Of a stretch of DNA of 64,000 bases, positions 1 to 11,014 are shown in pieces (position 1 is the stretch's first letter; each line of letters begins with the position of its first letter). Under the pieces are notes generated by a model, which was given only the letters and a program-made list of their open reading frames with translations, was not told where the DNA came from and did no database searches. This DNA comes from Hoeflea marina (GTDB taxonomy: Bacteria; Pseudomonadota; Alphaproteobacteria; Rhizobiales; Rhizobiaceae). Location of the stretch: contig NZ_QGTR01000001.1 of the NCBI RefSeq assembly GCF_003182275.1, positions 1,390,606 to 1,454,605 on the forward strand, written 5' to 3'. A program made the translations under genes and the position numbers.

Positions 1-827
1 GCCGGCCTTCACGAATTCGCCCTTGGCCCAGTCGCCCATGAACTGCGCGCCGGCCGTGCCTTCGATGACCATGGCCGAGGCGAGATTCCAGTCGCGGCCC
101 GAGAAGTTGTCGTCGACATAGGAGCGAAGCTTGGTCATGCGGTCGAAGGCTTCCTTCATCTTGTCCGATCCCAGCGCTGCCGGGTCGAGATCGATGAAGG
201 CCTGCTTGTAGAAATCGTTGCCGAGCGAGAGCACGACGGCGTCGAAGATGGTTGCGTCCTGCCAGGGCTGGCCGCCATGGGCGACCGGCGTGATGCCCTG
301 CTCCTTGAACTTGTCGAGGAGCGCCACCAGCTCTTCCCAGCTTTCGGGCTGCTTGCCGCCGGCCTTGTCGAGGGCCGCCTTGTTGATCCACACCCAGTTG
401 GTCGAGTGCACGTTGACCGGTGCCGCGATCCAGTGTCCGTCATACTTGGAGAATTGCTGCAGCGCGGTGGGGATCACGGTGTCCCAGTTCTCCTTGGCGG
501 CCACGTCGTCGAGATTTCCGAGAGCGCCTTCCTTGGCCCAGTCGAGAATGTCGAAGCCGAGCATCTGCACGGCGGTCGGCGCGTTGCCGGCCGTGACGCG
601 GGCGCGGAGCACGGTCATGGCCTCGGTGCCGCCACCGCCGGCCACCGGCATGTCGACCCAGGAAATGGACTTGCTTTCAAGATCCTTCTTGAGCACGTCG
701 AGAGCGGCGGCTTCGCCGCCCGACGTCCACCAGTGCAGCACCTCGACGGTTTCCTCGGCGTGAGCGGCGAAGCCGCCGAAGCCCATCATCAGGGTTGCCA
801 TTGCAGTCGTTGTCAAAAACTTGCGCA
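1..827 (-). CDS. ABC transporter sugar-type substrate-binding protein, C-terminus cut by window edge
   Basis: About 275 residues are visible and the gene runs off the left edge. The N-terminus ([19 protein letters not shown]) is a typical Sec signal peptide ending near AHA, so the product is periplasmic. The mature part opens with a [12 protein letters not shown] motif and continues with features of the family 1 extracellular solute-binding proteins of glucose/mannose or oligosaccharide ABC importers ([39 protein letters not shown]). Start ATG at 827 has a GGAGGAAA ribosome site. It is divergent from the LacI gene at 1141, so that regulator probably controls it. The permease and ATPase genes are presumably beyond the window. 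The sugar cannot be read from the sequence. Confidence 0.88.
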
Positions 828-940
828 TCGTTTCCTCCCGTTAGCAAGTTGCATCAGGCAGATGAGACCATCGGCCTTTCGATCCCGCCGTCCCAGTGAC
901 GGCGAATATCCTTCCACACGGCCTGAGCCGCTGGACCAAT

Positions 941-1087
941 TTAAAACGTTACAAATTTGCCCAAGTCAAGCTGTCTCCGTGCTCGTCGCAAACCTTCGCA
1001 ATGCGTCGCAATGTATGAAACATTCCGCATTTGTGCGCATGCGAAGGCGCCAATGCGGGGCGCCTTGTCGTGTTTGCAACGTTTTCA
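941..1087. promoter_or_regulatory. Pair of inverted LacI-type operator candidates in the divergent spacer
   Basis: The 313-bp spacer between the binding-protein gene and the LacI gene holds two related 15-mers. TTAAAACGTTACAAA reads on the plus strand at 941-955. TGAAAACGTTGCAAA reads on the minus strand at 1073-1087. They match at 13 of 15 positions and share the AACGTT core usual for LacI-family sites. Each lies close to one of the divergent start codons, which fits control of both genes by the LacI protein encoded at 1141. Binding is inferred. Confidence 0.5.
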
Positions 1088-1140
1088 TTCGGACATTGCC
1101 TGCTTACCCATTCCCGGCTAACGTCCGGGGCCGATGGTCC

Positions 1141-2214
1141 ATGCGGCCGAAGAGGAAGCCCGAGCGCGTGCGTGACAATCCAGAGATCCATCCGCCGGCG
1201 GCTGCCGGGCGGACATCCGCCAAGCCGACGCTGCGCACCATAGCGGCGATCACCGGACTGGCCGTGACCACGGTGTCCCGCGCGCTCAGCGACGCGCCGC
1301 AGATCTCGGCCGGCACCCGCAAGCGCGTCCAGGAGGTCGCCGCCGAGATCGGCTATCTCCCCGACCGCGCCGCCCAGCGCCTCAAGACCGGCCGGACCAA
1401 CGTCATCAGCGTGCTGCTCGACCCGCATGAGGAAATCCTCGGCTTTGCCACCTCGCTGATGCACGGGCTGGCTCGCGCGCTGCAGCCGACGCCCTACCAC
1501 ATCATCGTCACGCCGAACTTCCTCGATGGCGCCAATGTCGATGCGGTCAACTACATCCTGCGCAACCGCATGGCCGACGGCCTCATCCTGTCGCGCACCG
1601 AGCCGTTCGACCCCCGCGTGCGGCTGCTGCTGGAAAGCGGCCTGCCCTTCGTCACCCATGGCCGAACGGAATTTTCCACCCCGCATCCCTATGTCGACTA
1701 TGACAATTTCGCCTTCGCCTTCGAGGCCGGCCGCCGGCTGATCGCCAAGGGCCGCCGCAAGCTGATGATCCTGCTGCCGCCCCGGCGCCTCACCTTCTTC
1801 CAGCACATGCTCTACGGCTTCATGACGGCGGTGCGCGAATCGGGTGCCGGATACGAGATCCCGGACGAGATCGACCTCGACAGTCCGGTGGACAGGATCC
1901 ACGATTTCATGCGCCGCCGTGCCGCGCTGCCCGACCTGCCCGACGGCTTCATCTGCCCGGGCGAGGTCTCGGCGCTCGCCACCATCACCGGCATGAGCGA
2001 TCACGGGCTGACGCTCGGCTGCGAATACGACATGGTCGCCAAGCAGACCTCGCGGCTCCTGGGCCATATCCAGCCCAAGGTCGATGTCATCTACGAAGAC
2101 CTGAGTGCTGCCGGCGAACAGATGGGCAAGTTCCTGCTCGGCCGTATTGGCGGCGCGCAGGGTGACAGCCTGCAGGACCTGCAGCCGCCGCAATTCTCCA
2201 TTCCCGGCGCCTGA
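1141..2214 (+). CDS. LacI family transcriptional regulator
   Basis: This 357-residue protein has an N-terminal LacI helix-turn-helix at about residues 25-75 (LRTIAAITGLAVTTVSRALS, then a hinge YLPDRAAQRLKTGRTN). A periplasmic-binding-protein-like effector domain fills the rest. The open frame extends far upstream, but that part lies antisense to the binding-protein gene. ATG 1141 is chosen because the remaining N-terminus is a normal short lead into the helix-turn-helix. It is divergent from the truncated ABC binding protein and convergent with the aldehyde dehydrogenase. The likely role is sugar-responsive control of the ABC importer. The effector is unknown. Confidence 0.88.
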   Translation: MRPKRKPERVRDNPEIHPPAAAGRTSAKPTLRTIAAITGLAVTTVSRALSDAPQISAGTRKRVQEVAAEIGYLPDRAAQRLKTGRTNVISVLLDPHEEILGFATSLMHGLARALQPTPYHIIVTPNFLDGANVDAVNYILRNRMADGLILSRTEPFDPRVRLLLESGLPFVTHGRTEFSTPHPYVDYDNFAFAFEAGRRLIAKGRRKLMILLPPRRLTFFQHMLYGFMTAVRESGAGYEIPDEIDLDSPVDRIHDFMRRRAALPDLPDGFICPGEVSALATITGMSDHGLTLGCEYDMVAKQTSRLLGHIQPKVDVIYEDLSAAGEQMGKFLLGRIGGAQGDSLQDLQPPQFSIPGA

Positions 2215-2261
2215 ACCGAAGCGGTCACGCAGTCCGCCAGCCCTGGTGTCGGAAAGCAGGG

Positions 2262-3773
2262 TCATCGCTGCACCCACCAAGTGCTGCGAGCGCCGATATG
2301 CATGTTCAGCGTTTTGGTTTCGGTATAATCCTCCACCGCGTGACGGCCCAGTTCGCGGCCGAGGCCGGACTGTTTGTAACCGCCGAAGGGCAGCTCCGAG
2401 GCGCCGTCCATGAAGGTGTTCATCCACACCGTGCCGGCACGCACCCGGCGGCCGACGCCGAGACAATTGTCCATGGCGGCGCTCCACACACCAGCCGACA
2501 ATCCGTAATCGACATCATTGGCGATATGAACCGCCTCGTCGAGGGTGTCGAAGGTCAGCACCGAGAGCACCGGCCCGAACACTTCCTCGCGCGCGATCGC
2601 CATGTCGGGCGTCACGCCGGAGACGATGGTCGGCGCCATGAACTGGCCCATGCCGAGATCGAGCCCGCCGCCGCCGAAGGCAATGCCCGCGCCTGCCGCC
2701 TCGGCGGCGGCCACGTGATTGGTCACCTTGTCGAAATGCATCGGCGTGATGATGGCGCCGACCTGGGTCTCGTCATTGAGCGGATCGCCGACCCTGACCT
2801 TGGCCGACAGCGTCGCGATGCGCGCGATCGCCTCTTCGGCAATCGACCGGTGCAGGATCAGCCGCGAGCCGGCATTGCAGCACTCGCCGGCATTGAAGAA
2901 GGCGCCGAACACCGCCGCATCGGCGAATTCCTCGAGATTGGCGTCAGCAAAGACGATCTGCGGGTTCTTGCCGCCCAGCTCCAGCGATACCTTCTTGAGC
3001 GTTTCCGAAGCATTGCGCATGGTGAGCTTGCCGACGCCGGTCGACCCGGTGAAGGAGACCATGTCGACATCGCGGTGGCTGGTCATCAGTGAACCGACGG
3101 CCGCACCGGTGCCGGTGATGATGTTGACGACGCCCGCCGGAATGCCGGCCTCGATCAGCAATCTGCCCAGGAGCAGCGTCGAGCCGGAGCTGAGTTCCGA
3201 CGGTTTGACCACCGCCGTGCAGCCGGCGGCCAGCGCGAAGGGCAGCTTCTGGCTGACAATCAGGAACGGGAAATTCCATGGCGTGATGATCGAGACCACG
3301 CCGATGGCCTCGCGCAGCACCACGCCGAGCGTACCGTCGCCGAGCGTGTTGTAGCTCTCGCCGTGCAGGTCGCGGGCAAGGGCTGCGGCATAGCGCCAGA
3401 TATCGACGGCGCCGCCGAGTTCGCCGCGCACCTGCGCGATCGGCTTGCCTGCCTCCACCGCGTCAAACCAGGCCAGCTCTTCGGCATTGGCGGCGATCAG
3501 GTCGGCCACGCGCAGCAGCGTGTTGGACCGCTCGGCCCCGGTCATGCGCGGCCACGGCCCGGTGTCGAAGGCGGTGCGGGCGGCGGCAATGGCGCGATTG
3601 GCGTCAAGCTCGGTGGCGGCCTGGTAGCGGCTGACCGTGACCCCGTGGCCGGGGGCGACGCGCTCGATGATGCCGCCCTGCCCGCCGGTCCACCGGCCGT
3701 CGATCAGCATCTCGAATTCGCGAACCTTGAGCCCGGCGATCGCCGCCGGCCGGATCTGGATACTCACAACCAT
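2262..3773 (-). CDS. NAD(P)-dependent aldehyde dehydrogenase
   Basis: This 503-residue enzyme of the aldehyde dehydrogenase superfamily oxidises an aldehyde to the acid. The substrate-anchoring TPWNFP segment, the general-base glutamate in SLELGGKNP (about residue 266) and the nucleophilic cysteine in NAGECCNAGSR (about residue 299) are all present, as is the C-terminal PFGGYKQSGLGRE signature. Length is normal. It is the last gene of a minus-strand run starting at 8202 and overlaps the upstream enoyl-CoA hydratase gene by 10 nt, so the two are probably co-translated. It probably finishes the pathway encoded by the neighbours. The aldehyde is unknown. Confidence 0.9.
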   Translation of the reverse strand: MVVSIQIRPAAIAGLKVREFEMLIDGRWTGGQGGIIERVAPGHGVTVSRYQAATELDANRAIAAARTAFDTGPWPRMTGAERSNTLLRVADLIAANAEELAWFDAVEAGKPIAQVRGELGGAVDIWRYAAALARDLHGESYNTLGDGTLGVVLREAIGVVSIITPWNFPFLIVSQKLPFALAAGCTAVVKPSELSSGSTLLLGRLLIEAGIPAGVVNIITGTGAAVGSLMTSHRDVDMVSFTGSTGVGKLTMRNASETLKKVSLELGGKNPQIVFADANLEEFADAAVFGAFFNAGECCNAGSRLILHRSIAEEAIARIATLSAKVRVGDPLNDETQVGAIITPMHFDKVTNHVAAAEAAGAGIAFGGGGLDLGMGQFMAPTIVSGVTPDMAIAREEVFGPVLSVLTFDTLDEAVHIANDVDYGLSAGVWSAAMDNCLGVGRRVRAGTVWMNTFMDGASELPFGGYKQSGLGRELGRHAVEDYTETKTLNMHIGARSTWWVQR

Positions 3774-4546
3774 TCTCCCTTGAAATTCGCCGGGCGCTTG
3801 GCCGAAAATGCCGCTACGCCCTCCTTGAGATCGCCGGTTCCGGCGGCCAGGATCGATCCCAGCGCCTCGACTGCGGCGCCATTGTCTTCGCCCGAGCTGA
3901 TGGCCAGCATCAGCTTGGAGATCTCGATGGCCGCCGGCCCGCGCGACGCGATCCGCGCCGCATAGGTCTTCGCCGCCTCAAGCGCCGCACCGGTCCCGGC
4001 CACCGCGTCAACCAGTCCGAGTGCCAGCGCCTCGTCGGCGGAAAACACCTCGCCGCCCAGCACCATGCGCCGGATGATCTGCGCCCCGAAACGGCCGCTG
4101 AGCCGTTGCGTGCCCGACCAGCCCGGCACCATGCCGAGGCTCGTCTCCGGCATTCCGATGCGGACCTGAGTTTCGGCTATGCGGATATCGGCGCAGGCTG
4201 CCAGTTCCAGCCCGCCGCCCAGCGCATGGCCGTTGATGGCGGCGATCAGCGGCATGCGCAGCGTCGCCAGCCGCTCGAACACCCGGTGACCGAAGCGCAC
4301 CCAGGAATGGCCGAAATCCTGCGGCGTCATCCCGGCCCAGGCCCTGATGTCGCCGCCGGCGGAGAACGCCTTGCCGGTGCCGGTCAGGATAGCGACGCGA
4401 ATGGCCGGATTGGCGTCGATCTCGTCGCAGGCGGCGGCCAGGAGCTTCAGCATCCCGATGTCGAGCGCATTGGCCTTGTCTGTGCGATCGATCGCAAGGA
4501 TCGCAACCGGGCCTTCGATGCCGATGGTCAGACGCGGATCAGTCAT
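3764..4546 (-). CDS. Enoyl-CoA hydratase/isomerase family protein
   Basis: The protein has 260 residues, the normal length for a single-domain crotonase. The oxyanion-hole segments (AFSAGGDIRAW and GHALGGGLELAACAD) and both glutamates that catalyse water addition (GGLELA and MPETSLGMVPG) are present, so a true hydratase activity is plausible. Start ATG 4546 overlaps the stop of the CoA-transferase gene by 4 nt (ATGA). Its 3' end overlaps the aldehyde dehydrogenase by 10 nt. The context suggests that an acyl-CoA formed by the CoA-transferase is processed here. The actual acyl chain cannot be deduced. Confidence 0.88.
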   Translation of the reverse strand: MTDPRLTIGIEGPVAILAIDRTDKANALDIGMLKLLAAACDEIDANPAIRVAILTGTGKAFSAGGDIRAWAGMTPQDFGHSWVRFGHRVFERLATLRMPLIAAINGHALGGGLELAACADIRIAETQVRIGMPETSLGMVPGWSGTQRLSGRFGAQIIRRMVLGGEVFSADEALALGLVDAVAGTGAALEAAKTYAARIASRGPAAIEISKLMLAISSGEDNGAAVEALGSILAAGTGDLKEGVAAFSAKRPANFKGEWL

Positions 4547-6153
4547 GGCCGCCTTCCCGGCAATGTGCGGCGCGGCTTGACCGGCAGTCTGAGCCCCATC
4601 GGCGGCTCGGCAAACAGCGCCCCATCCATGGTCTTGAGGTTTTCGGAAACCAGAAGCGGGAAATCCGCCTGATCGAGCACGTCGCGCTCAAGATCCATGC
4701 CCGGCGCAATCTCGGTGACCATCACGCCGTTCGGCGTCAGCCGCATGACGCAGCGCTCGGTGACATAGGTGATGTCCTGCCCCTGCAGCACCGCGCGCGG
4801 GCCGGAGAAGGTGACGTGTTCCACCTCGGCGACCAGCTTCTTGAGCTTGCCTTCCTTGTCGATCGTCAGCCTGCCGTCGGCGACGGAAAGCTTTGCCCCC
4901 GCATTGAACATGCCGGAGAAGACGATCTTCCTCGCCCGCGCGGTGATGTCGACGAAGCCCCCGGCTCCGGCGGTGACATGCGGCCGGAACGACAGCTTCG
5001 AGACATTGACCGAACCGTCTGCGCCGATCTCGAGGAAGGAGAGCAGCGAGGCATCGAAGCCGCCGCCCTGGAAGTAGGTGAACTGGTAGGGCGACGGCAT
5101 GAAGGCGTCGGCGTTCGAGGCACAGCCGAAGGCGAAGTCGAGGAGCGGGATCCCCCCCACGGCGCCCTGCTCGATCACCCAGGTCACCGACCCGTGCAGG
5201 CCTTCCTCGATCAGGATCCGCGGCACATTGGCCGAGATGCCGAAGCCGAGATTGACCGCGCTGCCCGTTTCCAGTTCCTGCGCCACGCGCCGGGCGATCA
5301 CCTTCTGGACATTGAACTCCGGCACCCGGAAGCTGCTCAATGGCCGGAAGATCTCGCCTGAGATCGCCGGGTCGTATTGCGTCTGCGTCGTCTGCTTCTG
5401 CTCCGGATCGACGATGACGTAATCGACCAGCATGCCCGGCACGCGGACGTCGTGTGGCTTCAGCGAGCCCGACTTGGTCACCCGCTTGACCTGGGCGATG
5501 ACGATGCCGCCATTGTTGCGCGCCGCCAGCGCCTGGTCGAGGCCGCCGAGATAGGCGCCCTCGTGCTCATAGGTGAGATTGCCTTCCTCGTCGGCGGTGG
5601 TGGCGCGGATGATCGCCACCTGCGGCGCGATCGCCTTGAAATAGAGCCACGTCTCCCCGTCGAACTCGACCTTCTCGACCAGCGGCGCCGCCGCTGCGAG
5701 CTCGTTCATGGCGCAGCCCTGGCGGTCCGGATCGACGAATGTCTCGAGCCCGACCTTGGTCAGCACGCCCGGCCGCTTGGCCGCCGCTTCCCGGTGCATG
5801 TCGAACAGGATGCCCGAGGGCACGTTGTAGGCGGCGATCTCGTTGGCGCCGATCATCTGCCAGATCAGCGGCGGCTCGGACGTCGACGGGCCGGACGGAT
5901 AGGAGCCGCCGATGATGCGCTTCAACAGCCCTGCCCTGGCGATGTGGTCGATGCCCTTGATGCCGCTCATGTCGCCGGCTGCGATCGGGTGCAGCGTGGT
6001 CAGATCGCGCGGATGGCCGCTCGCCTCGAAGCGCTCGCCGATGGCCTTCAGCATCAGGTCCGGACAGCCAAGCCCGCTCGACGAGGACACGGAGACGACT
6101 GCATTGTCGGGGATCAGGCTGGCCGCATCGGCGGGAGAGATGACCTTGCTCAT
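4543..6153 (-). CDS. Acyl-CoA:acetate/3-ketoacid CoA-transferase (YdiF/propionate CoA-transferase type)
   Basis: This 536-residue protein fuses the alpha and beta halves of a family I CoA-transferase, as in YdiF and propionate CoA-transferases. The N-terminal half begins MSKVISPADAASLIPDNA and contains GGSYPSGPS. The C-terminal half carries the IEQGAVGGIP segment where the catalytic glutamate is expected. The frame stays open 73 codons upstream, but that part covers the oxidoreductase gene. ATG 6153 gives the family N-terminus and lies 4 nt behind the oxidoreductase stop. The enzyme moves CoA from a donor thioester to a free acid. Here it probably activates an acid made by the pathway. Confidence 0.88.
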   Translation of the reverse strand: MSKVISPADAASLIPDNAVVSVSSSSGLGCPDLMLKAIGERFEASGHPRDLTTLHPIAAGDMSGIKGIDHIARAGLLKRIIGGSYPSGPSTSEPPLIWQMIGANEIAAYNVPSGILFDMHREAAAKRPGVLTKVGLETFVDPDRQGCAMNELAAAAPLVEKVEFDGETWLYFKAIAPQVAIIRATTADEEGNLTYEHEGAYLGGLDQALAARNNGGIVIAQVKRVTKSGSLKPHDVRVPGMLVDYVIVDPEQKQTTQTQYDPAISGEIFRPLSSFRVPEFNVQKVIARRVAQELETGSAVNLGFGISANVPRILIEEGLHGSVTWVIEQGAVGGIPLLDFAFGCASNADAFMPSPYQFTYFQGGGFDASLLSFLEIGADGSVNVSKLSFRPHVTAGAGGFVDITARARKIVFSGMFNAGAKLSVADGRLTIDKEGKLKKLVAEVEHVTFSGPRAVLQGQDITYVTERCVMRLTPNGVMVTEIAPGMDLERDVLDQADFPLLVSENLKTMDGALFAEPPMGLRLPVKPRRTLPGRRP

Positions 6154-6157
6154 GCGC

Positions 6158-8202
<2,045 letters not shown>

Positions 8203-8238
8203 GATCCGGATGTCTCCTCCCTGTTGCCGGCAAGCATA

Positions 8239-8254
8239 ATTGGAACGTTCCAAT
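8239..8254. promoter_or_regulatory. LacI operator, proximal to the minus-strand operon
   Basis: The perfect 16-bp palindrome ATTGGAACGTTCCAAT lies 37 bp upstream of the LacI start codon. It has the central CG and AACGTT core of LacI/GalR sites. An identical copy is at 8445. Confidence 0.8.
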
Positions 8255-8444
8255 ACTGTCAACGGGGGATGGCAAAATTTCGACCTTGCGTGACACGGAC
8301 GCAAATTGCCGCGCATCCGGACTCAGCTTCGATAGGAATGCTGTTTCACATATGTTTTACTGGCCATTCTGCGAAATCCGAGCCTGTCCGTGGGCGCCAT
8401 GCGCCGGAACATGGACGGATTTTGGGGCCCGGCCCGGCTTGATA

Positions 8445-8460
8445 ATTGGAACGTTCCAAT
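8445..8460. promoter_or_regulatory. LacI operator, proximal to the DUF993 gene
   Basis: This is the second perfect copy of ATTGGAACGTTCCAAT, 32 bp before the DUF993 start codon. The identity extends four bases further on the left. The centres of the two copies are 206 bp apart, so DNA looping between them is possible. Confidence 0.8.
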
Positions 8461-8491
8461 GTATCTGGAGAAAATTCCGAGGAGGATTCCG

Positions 8492-9658
8492 ATGCGCCAG
8501 ACCCTGTCCCTGCCCGGCCACGACCGTTCGCTGAGCCCCTACGCGCTCACTGGTACGCCACCGACGCTGCCCGCGAACCCGCCCCGCTTCAACCGCCAGG
8601 CCTATGCCGCCGCCCATGTCGTCTCCGACCCCTTCGCCGAGCGCACGCCCTGGGGCCATGCTGCCATCGACTGGGACGCCACCCTTGCCTTCCGGCATCA
8701 TCTCTGGAGCCTCGGCTTCTCTGTCGCCGAGGCGATGGACACCGCCCAGCGCGGCATGGGCGTGAACTGGGAGCAGGCAGCCGAACTGATCCGACGCTCG
8801 GTGGCCGAATCGCGGTCCGTCTCCGGCGCCGGCATCGCCTGCGGCGCCGGCACCGATCATCTCGACCCGGTTTCGGCCCGGTCGCTCGACGATGTCATCG
8901 CCGCCTACGAAACCCAGTTCGAGGTCATCGAATCCTGCGGCGGCCGCACGATCGTAATGGCAAGCCGCGCGCTCGCCCGGCTTGCCCGCTCCGCCGACGA
9001 CTACCGCCATGTCTATGGTCGCATTCTCTCCCAGGCACGCGAGCCGGTGATCCTGCACTGGCTGGGCGACATGTTCGATCCGCAACTGGCCGGTTACTGG
9101 GGCGCCGACCGCTTCGAGGACACGCTGGAAACGGTGCTGTCCATCATCAATGCCCATCCCGGCAAGGTCGCCGGCATCAAGATCTCGCTGCTCGAGGCGG
9201 GCAAGGAGATCGCGCTGCGCGACCGCCTGCCCGAAGGCGTCGTCTGCTTCACCGGCGACGATTTCAATTATGCCGAGATGATCGAGGGCGATGTCCGAGG
9301 CCACAGCCACGCGCTGCTCGGCATCTTCGACGCCATCGCGCCCAATGCTTCCAGTGCGCTTGCGGCGCTGGCCCGCGGCGACGTGGACGACTTCCGCGCC
9401 ATCCTCGCCCCCACCGTGCCGCTGTCGCGAAAGATCTTCGAGGCGCCGACGCAGTACTACAAGGCTGGAATTGTCTTTCTCGCCTGGCTCAACGGCCACC
9501 AGGATCATTTCACCATGCCGGGCGGCATGCAGTCGGCCCGCGGAATCGTCCACTATGCCGAGATCTTCCGGCTCGCCGATCGGGCCGGCGCGCTGGCCCG
9601 GCCCGACCTGGCGGTGGAGCGCATGCGGGTGTTGCTGGCAACCGCCGGGGTGGCCTGA
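8492..9658 (+). CDS. DUF993 family protein, dihydrodipicolinate-synthase-like (beta/alpha)8 lyase
   Basis: This 388-residue protein belongs to DUF993, a family with an aldolase-type TIM barrel distantly related to dihydrodipicolinate synthase. The segment GKVAGIKIS (about residue 230) holds the lysine expected to form a Schiff base. VILHWLGDMFDP and FTGDDFNYAEMIEGD are barrel strands. Start ATG 8492 has a strong GAGGAGGA ribosome site, and the frame upstream crosses the operator. It is transcribed alone, divergent from the LacI-led operon and with the same operator. The likely role is aldol cleavage or dehydration of a keto-sugar made by the Gfo/Idh dehydrogenase. The reaction is inferred. 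Confidence 0.85.
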   Translation: MRQTLSLPGHDRSLSPYALTGTPPTLPANPPRFNRQAYAAAHVVSDPFAERTPWGHAAIDWDATLAFRHHLWSLGFSVAEAMDTAQRGMGVNWEQAAELIRRSVAESRSVSGAGIACGAGTDHLDPVSARSLDDVIAAYETQFEVIESCGGRTIVMASRALARLARSADDYRHVYGRILSQAREPVILHWLGDMFDPQLAGYWGADRFEDTLETVLSIINAHPGKVAGIKISLLEAGKEIALRDRLPEGVVCFTGDDFNYAEMIEGDVRGHSHALLGIFDAIAPNASSALAALARGDVDDFRAILAPTVPLSRKIFEAPTQYYKAGIVFLAWLNGHQDHFTMPGGMQSARGIVHYAEIFRLADRAGALARPDLAVERMRVLLATAGVA

Positions 9659-9795
9659 TCAGGCGGCGCCGCCGCCCGCGCCCTCCGCGGCTGCCGGCCT
9701 CAGGGTCAGATCTTGAACGACAGCTTAACCATCCGCAAAGCATTTCACCCTAGGAGTATGAGCGAAAACGGTTATACGAGCGGGGCAGGCAGTTG

Positions 9796-10866
9796 ATGGC
9801 GGCGGCGACGGCCAGGAAATCGGACATGCGGGACATTGCCACTGTCGTTCTTGCCACCATGCGCAAGCGCGGCATTTCGGCGTTGCCGCGCAACTACGAA
9901 TTGATTTACGAATCGATCCTCAATTCCGACCCGACTCTCTCCCTGGCGCTCAACGGCGTGACCGATCCCTCCGACCAGGCTGCGCTGGATGCCCTGTGTC
10001 GCGCCCATCTGCCCCATCTCTACCAGGCGACAGTCAGCGATGCAGCCCTCGACCACCTGAAGACCGAGGCGAAGACGATGCTGGCCGTGCTCGACGAGCA
10101 GCAGGCCGAGATCAGCCGCTATTCGCTGCTCCTGGCGGAGAGCAACAAGCGCATCCTGTCCAAGAGCACCTCGAGCACCCGGATCCTGGCCGACATCCTC
10201 GGAGCCTTGCAGGCCTCCACCGACGACAAGGTCGAACATGGCAGGACCGCCATCGACCAGGCCGGCGAGAGCAGCCTGGAGATGCGGCGGATCCGGCAGG
10301 AACTCGACGAATACAAGCGCATCGCCAACACCGACGCGCTGACCAGGCTGCCCAATCGCCGCGCCTTCGACGAACAGCTGGCCGAGATCTACAACGACGC
10401 CAGGCCGCTCGCCGCCACCGCGCTGATCGTCATGGACATCGACCATTTCAAGCGCTTCAACGACACCTATGGCCACGCCGTCGGCGATCAGGTCCTTGGA
10501 CTGGTTGCCGCCATCCTCAAGGCCGCGCTGCGCAAGGACGCCTTCGCCGCGCGCATCGGCGGCGAGGAATTCGCCATTCTGGTGATGGCGGCCAAGCCGC
10601 AGGCGATCCAGGACATGGCCGACGCGTTGCGTCTGATGATCGCCAGGACCCCGTTGAAGAACCCGAAGACCGGCGCCAGCTTCGGCAGGATCACGGTCTC
10701 GCTCGGCCTGTGCATGTCCGACCAGGCCGACGATCCCTTCGATTTCTACAGCAAGGCCGACATCGCGCTCTACGGCGCGAAAGCCGGCGGCCGCAATCGC
10801 ATGGTGCAGTATCGCCCCAATCTCGAAGCCGAGTTCGACGCCAACCGCCTGCTTTACGCTGGCTGA
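9796..10866 (+). CDS. Diguanylate cyclase (GGDEF domain)
   Basis: This 356-residue cytoplasmic protein makes cyclic di-GMP. The first 170 residues are helical with no membrane segment or named sensor domain. A GGDEF domain then begins at NTDALTRLPNRRAFDEQL and carries the active-site motif as GGEEF near residue 255. The autoinhibitory RxxD site upstream of the motif reads RKDA, so product inhibition may be lost. ATG 9796 is preferred over the adjacent TTG at 9793. It appears monocistronic, with no phosphodiesterase gene nearby. Confidence 0.9.
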   Translation: MAAATARKSDMRDIATVVLATMRKRGISALPRNYELIYESILNSDPTLSLALNGVTDPSDQAALDALCRAHLPHLYQATVSDAALDHLKTEAKTMLAVLDEQQAEISRYSLLLAESNKRILSKSTSSTRILADILGALQASTDDKVEHGRTAIDQAGESSLEMRRIRQELDEYKRIANTDALTRLPNRRAFDEQLAEIYNDARPLAATALIVMDIDHFKRFNDTYGHAVGDQVLGLVAAILKAALRKDAFAARIGGEEFAILVMAAKPQAIQDMADALRLMIARTPLKNPKTGASFGRITVSLGLCMSDQADDPFDFYSKADIALYGAKAGGRNRMVQYRPNLEAEFDANRLLYAG

Positions 10867-11014
10867 ACCTCACAGCCGATCTCACCATGGCCCGGCGTCG
10901 GGGTCAGCGCCGCTGCCGCGCCGCGCGGCGCCATTGGCGCCCGCATGCCGCTTGATATGACCGCGCGCTTGCCGCTAGGGTGCCGCACAGCGTGACCTGA
11001 CCGGAGTGACTGGC

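Noticed and set aside
277..1140. N-terminal extension of the first LacI regulator
   Set aside because: It runs antisense to the ABC binding-protein gene and through the operator region. The encoded stretch has no domain.
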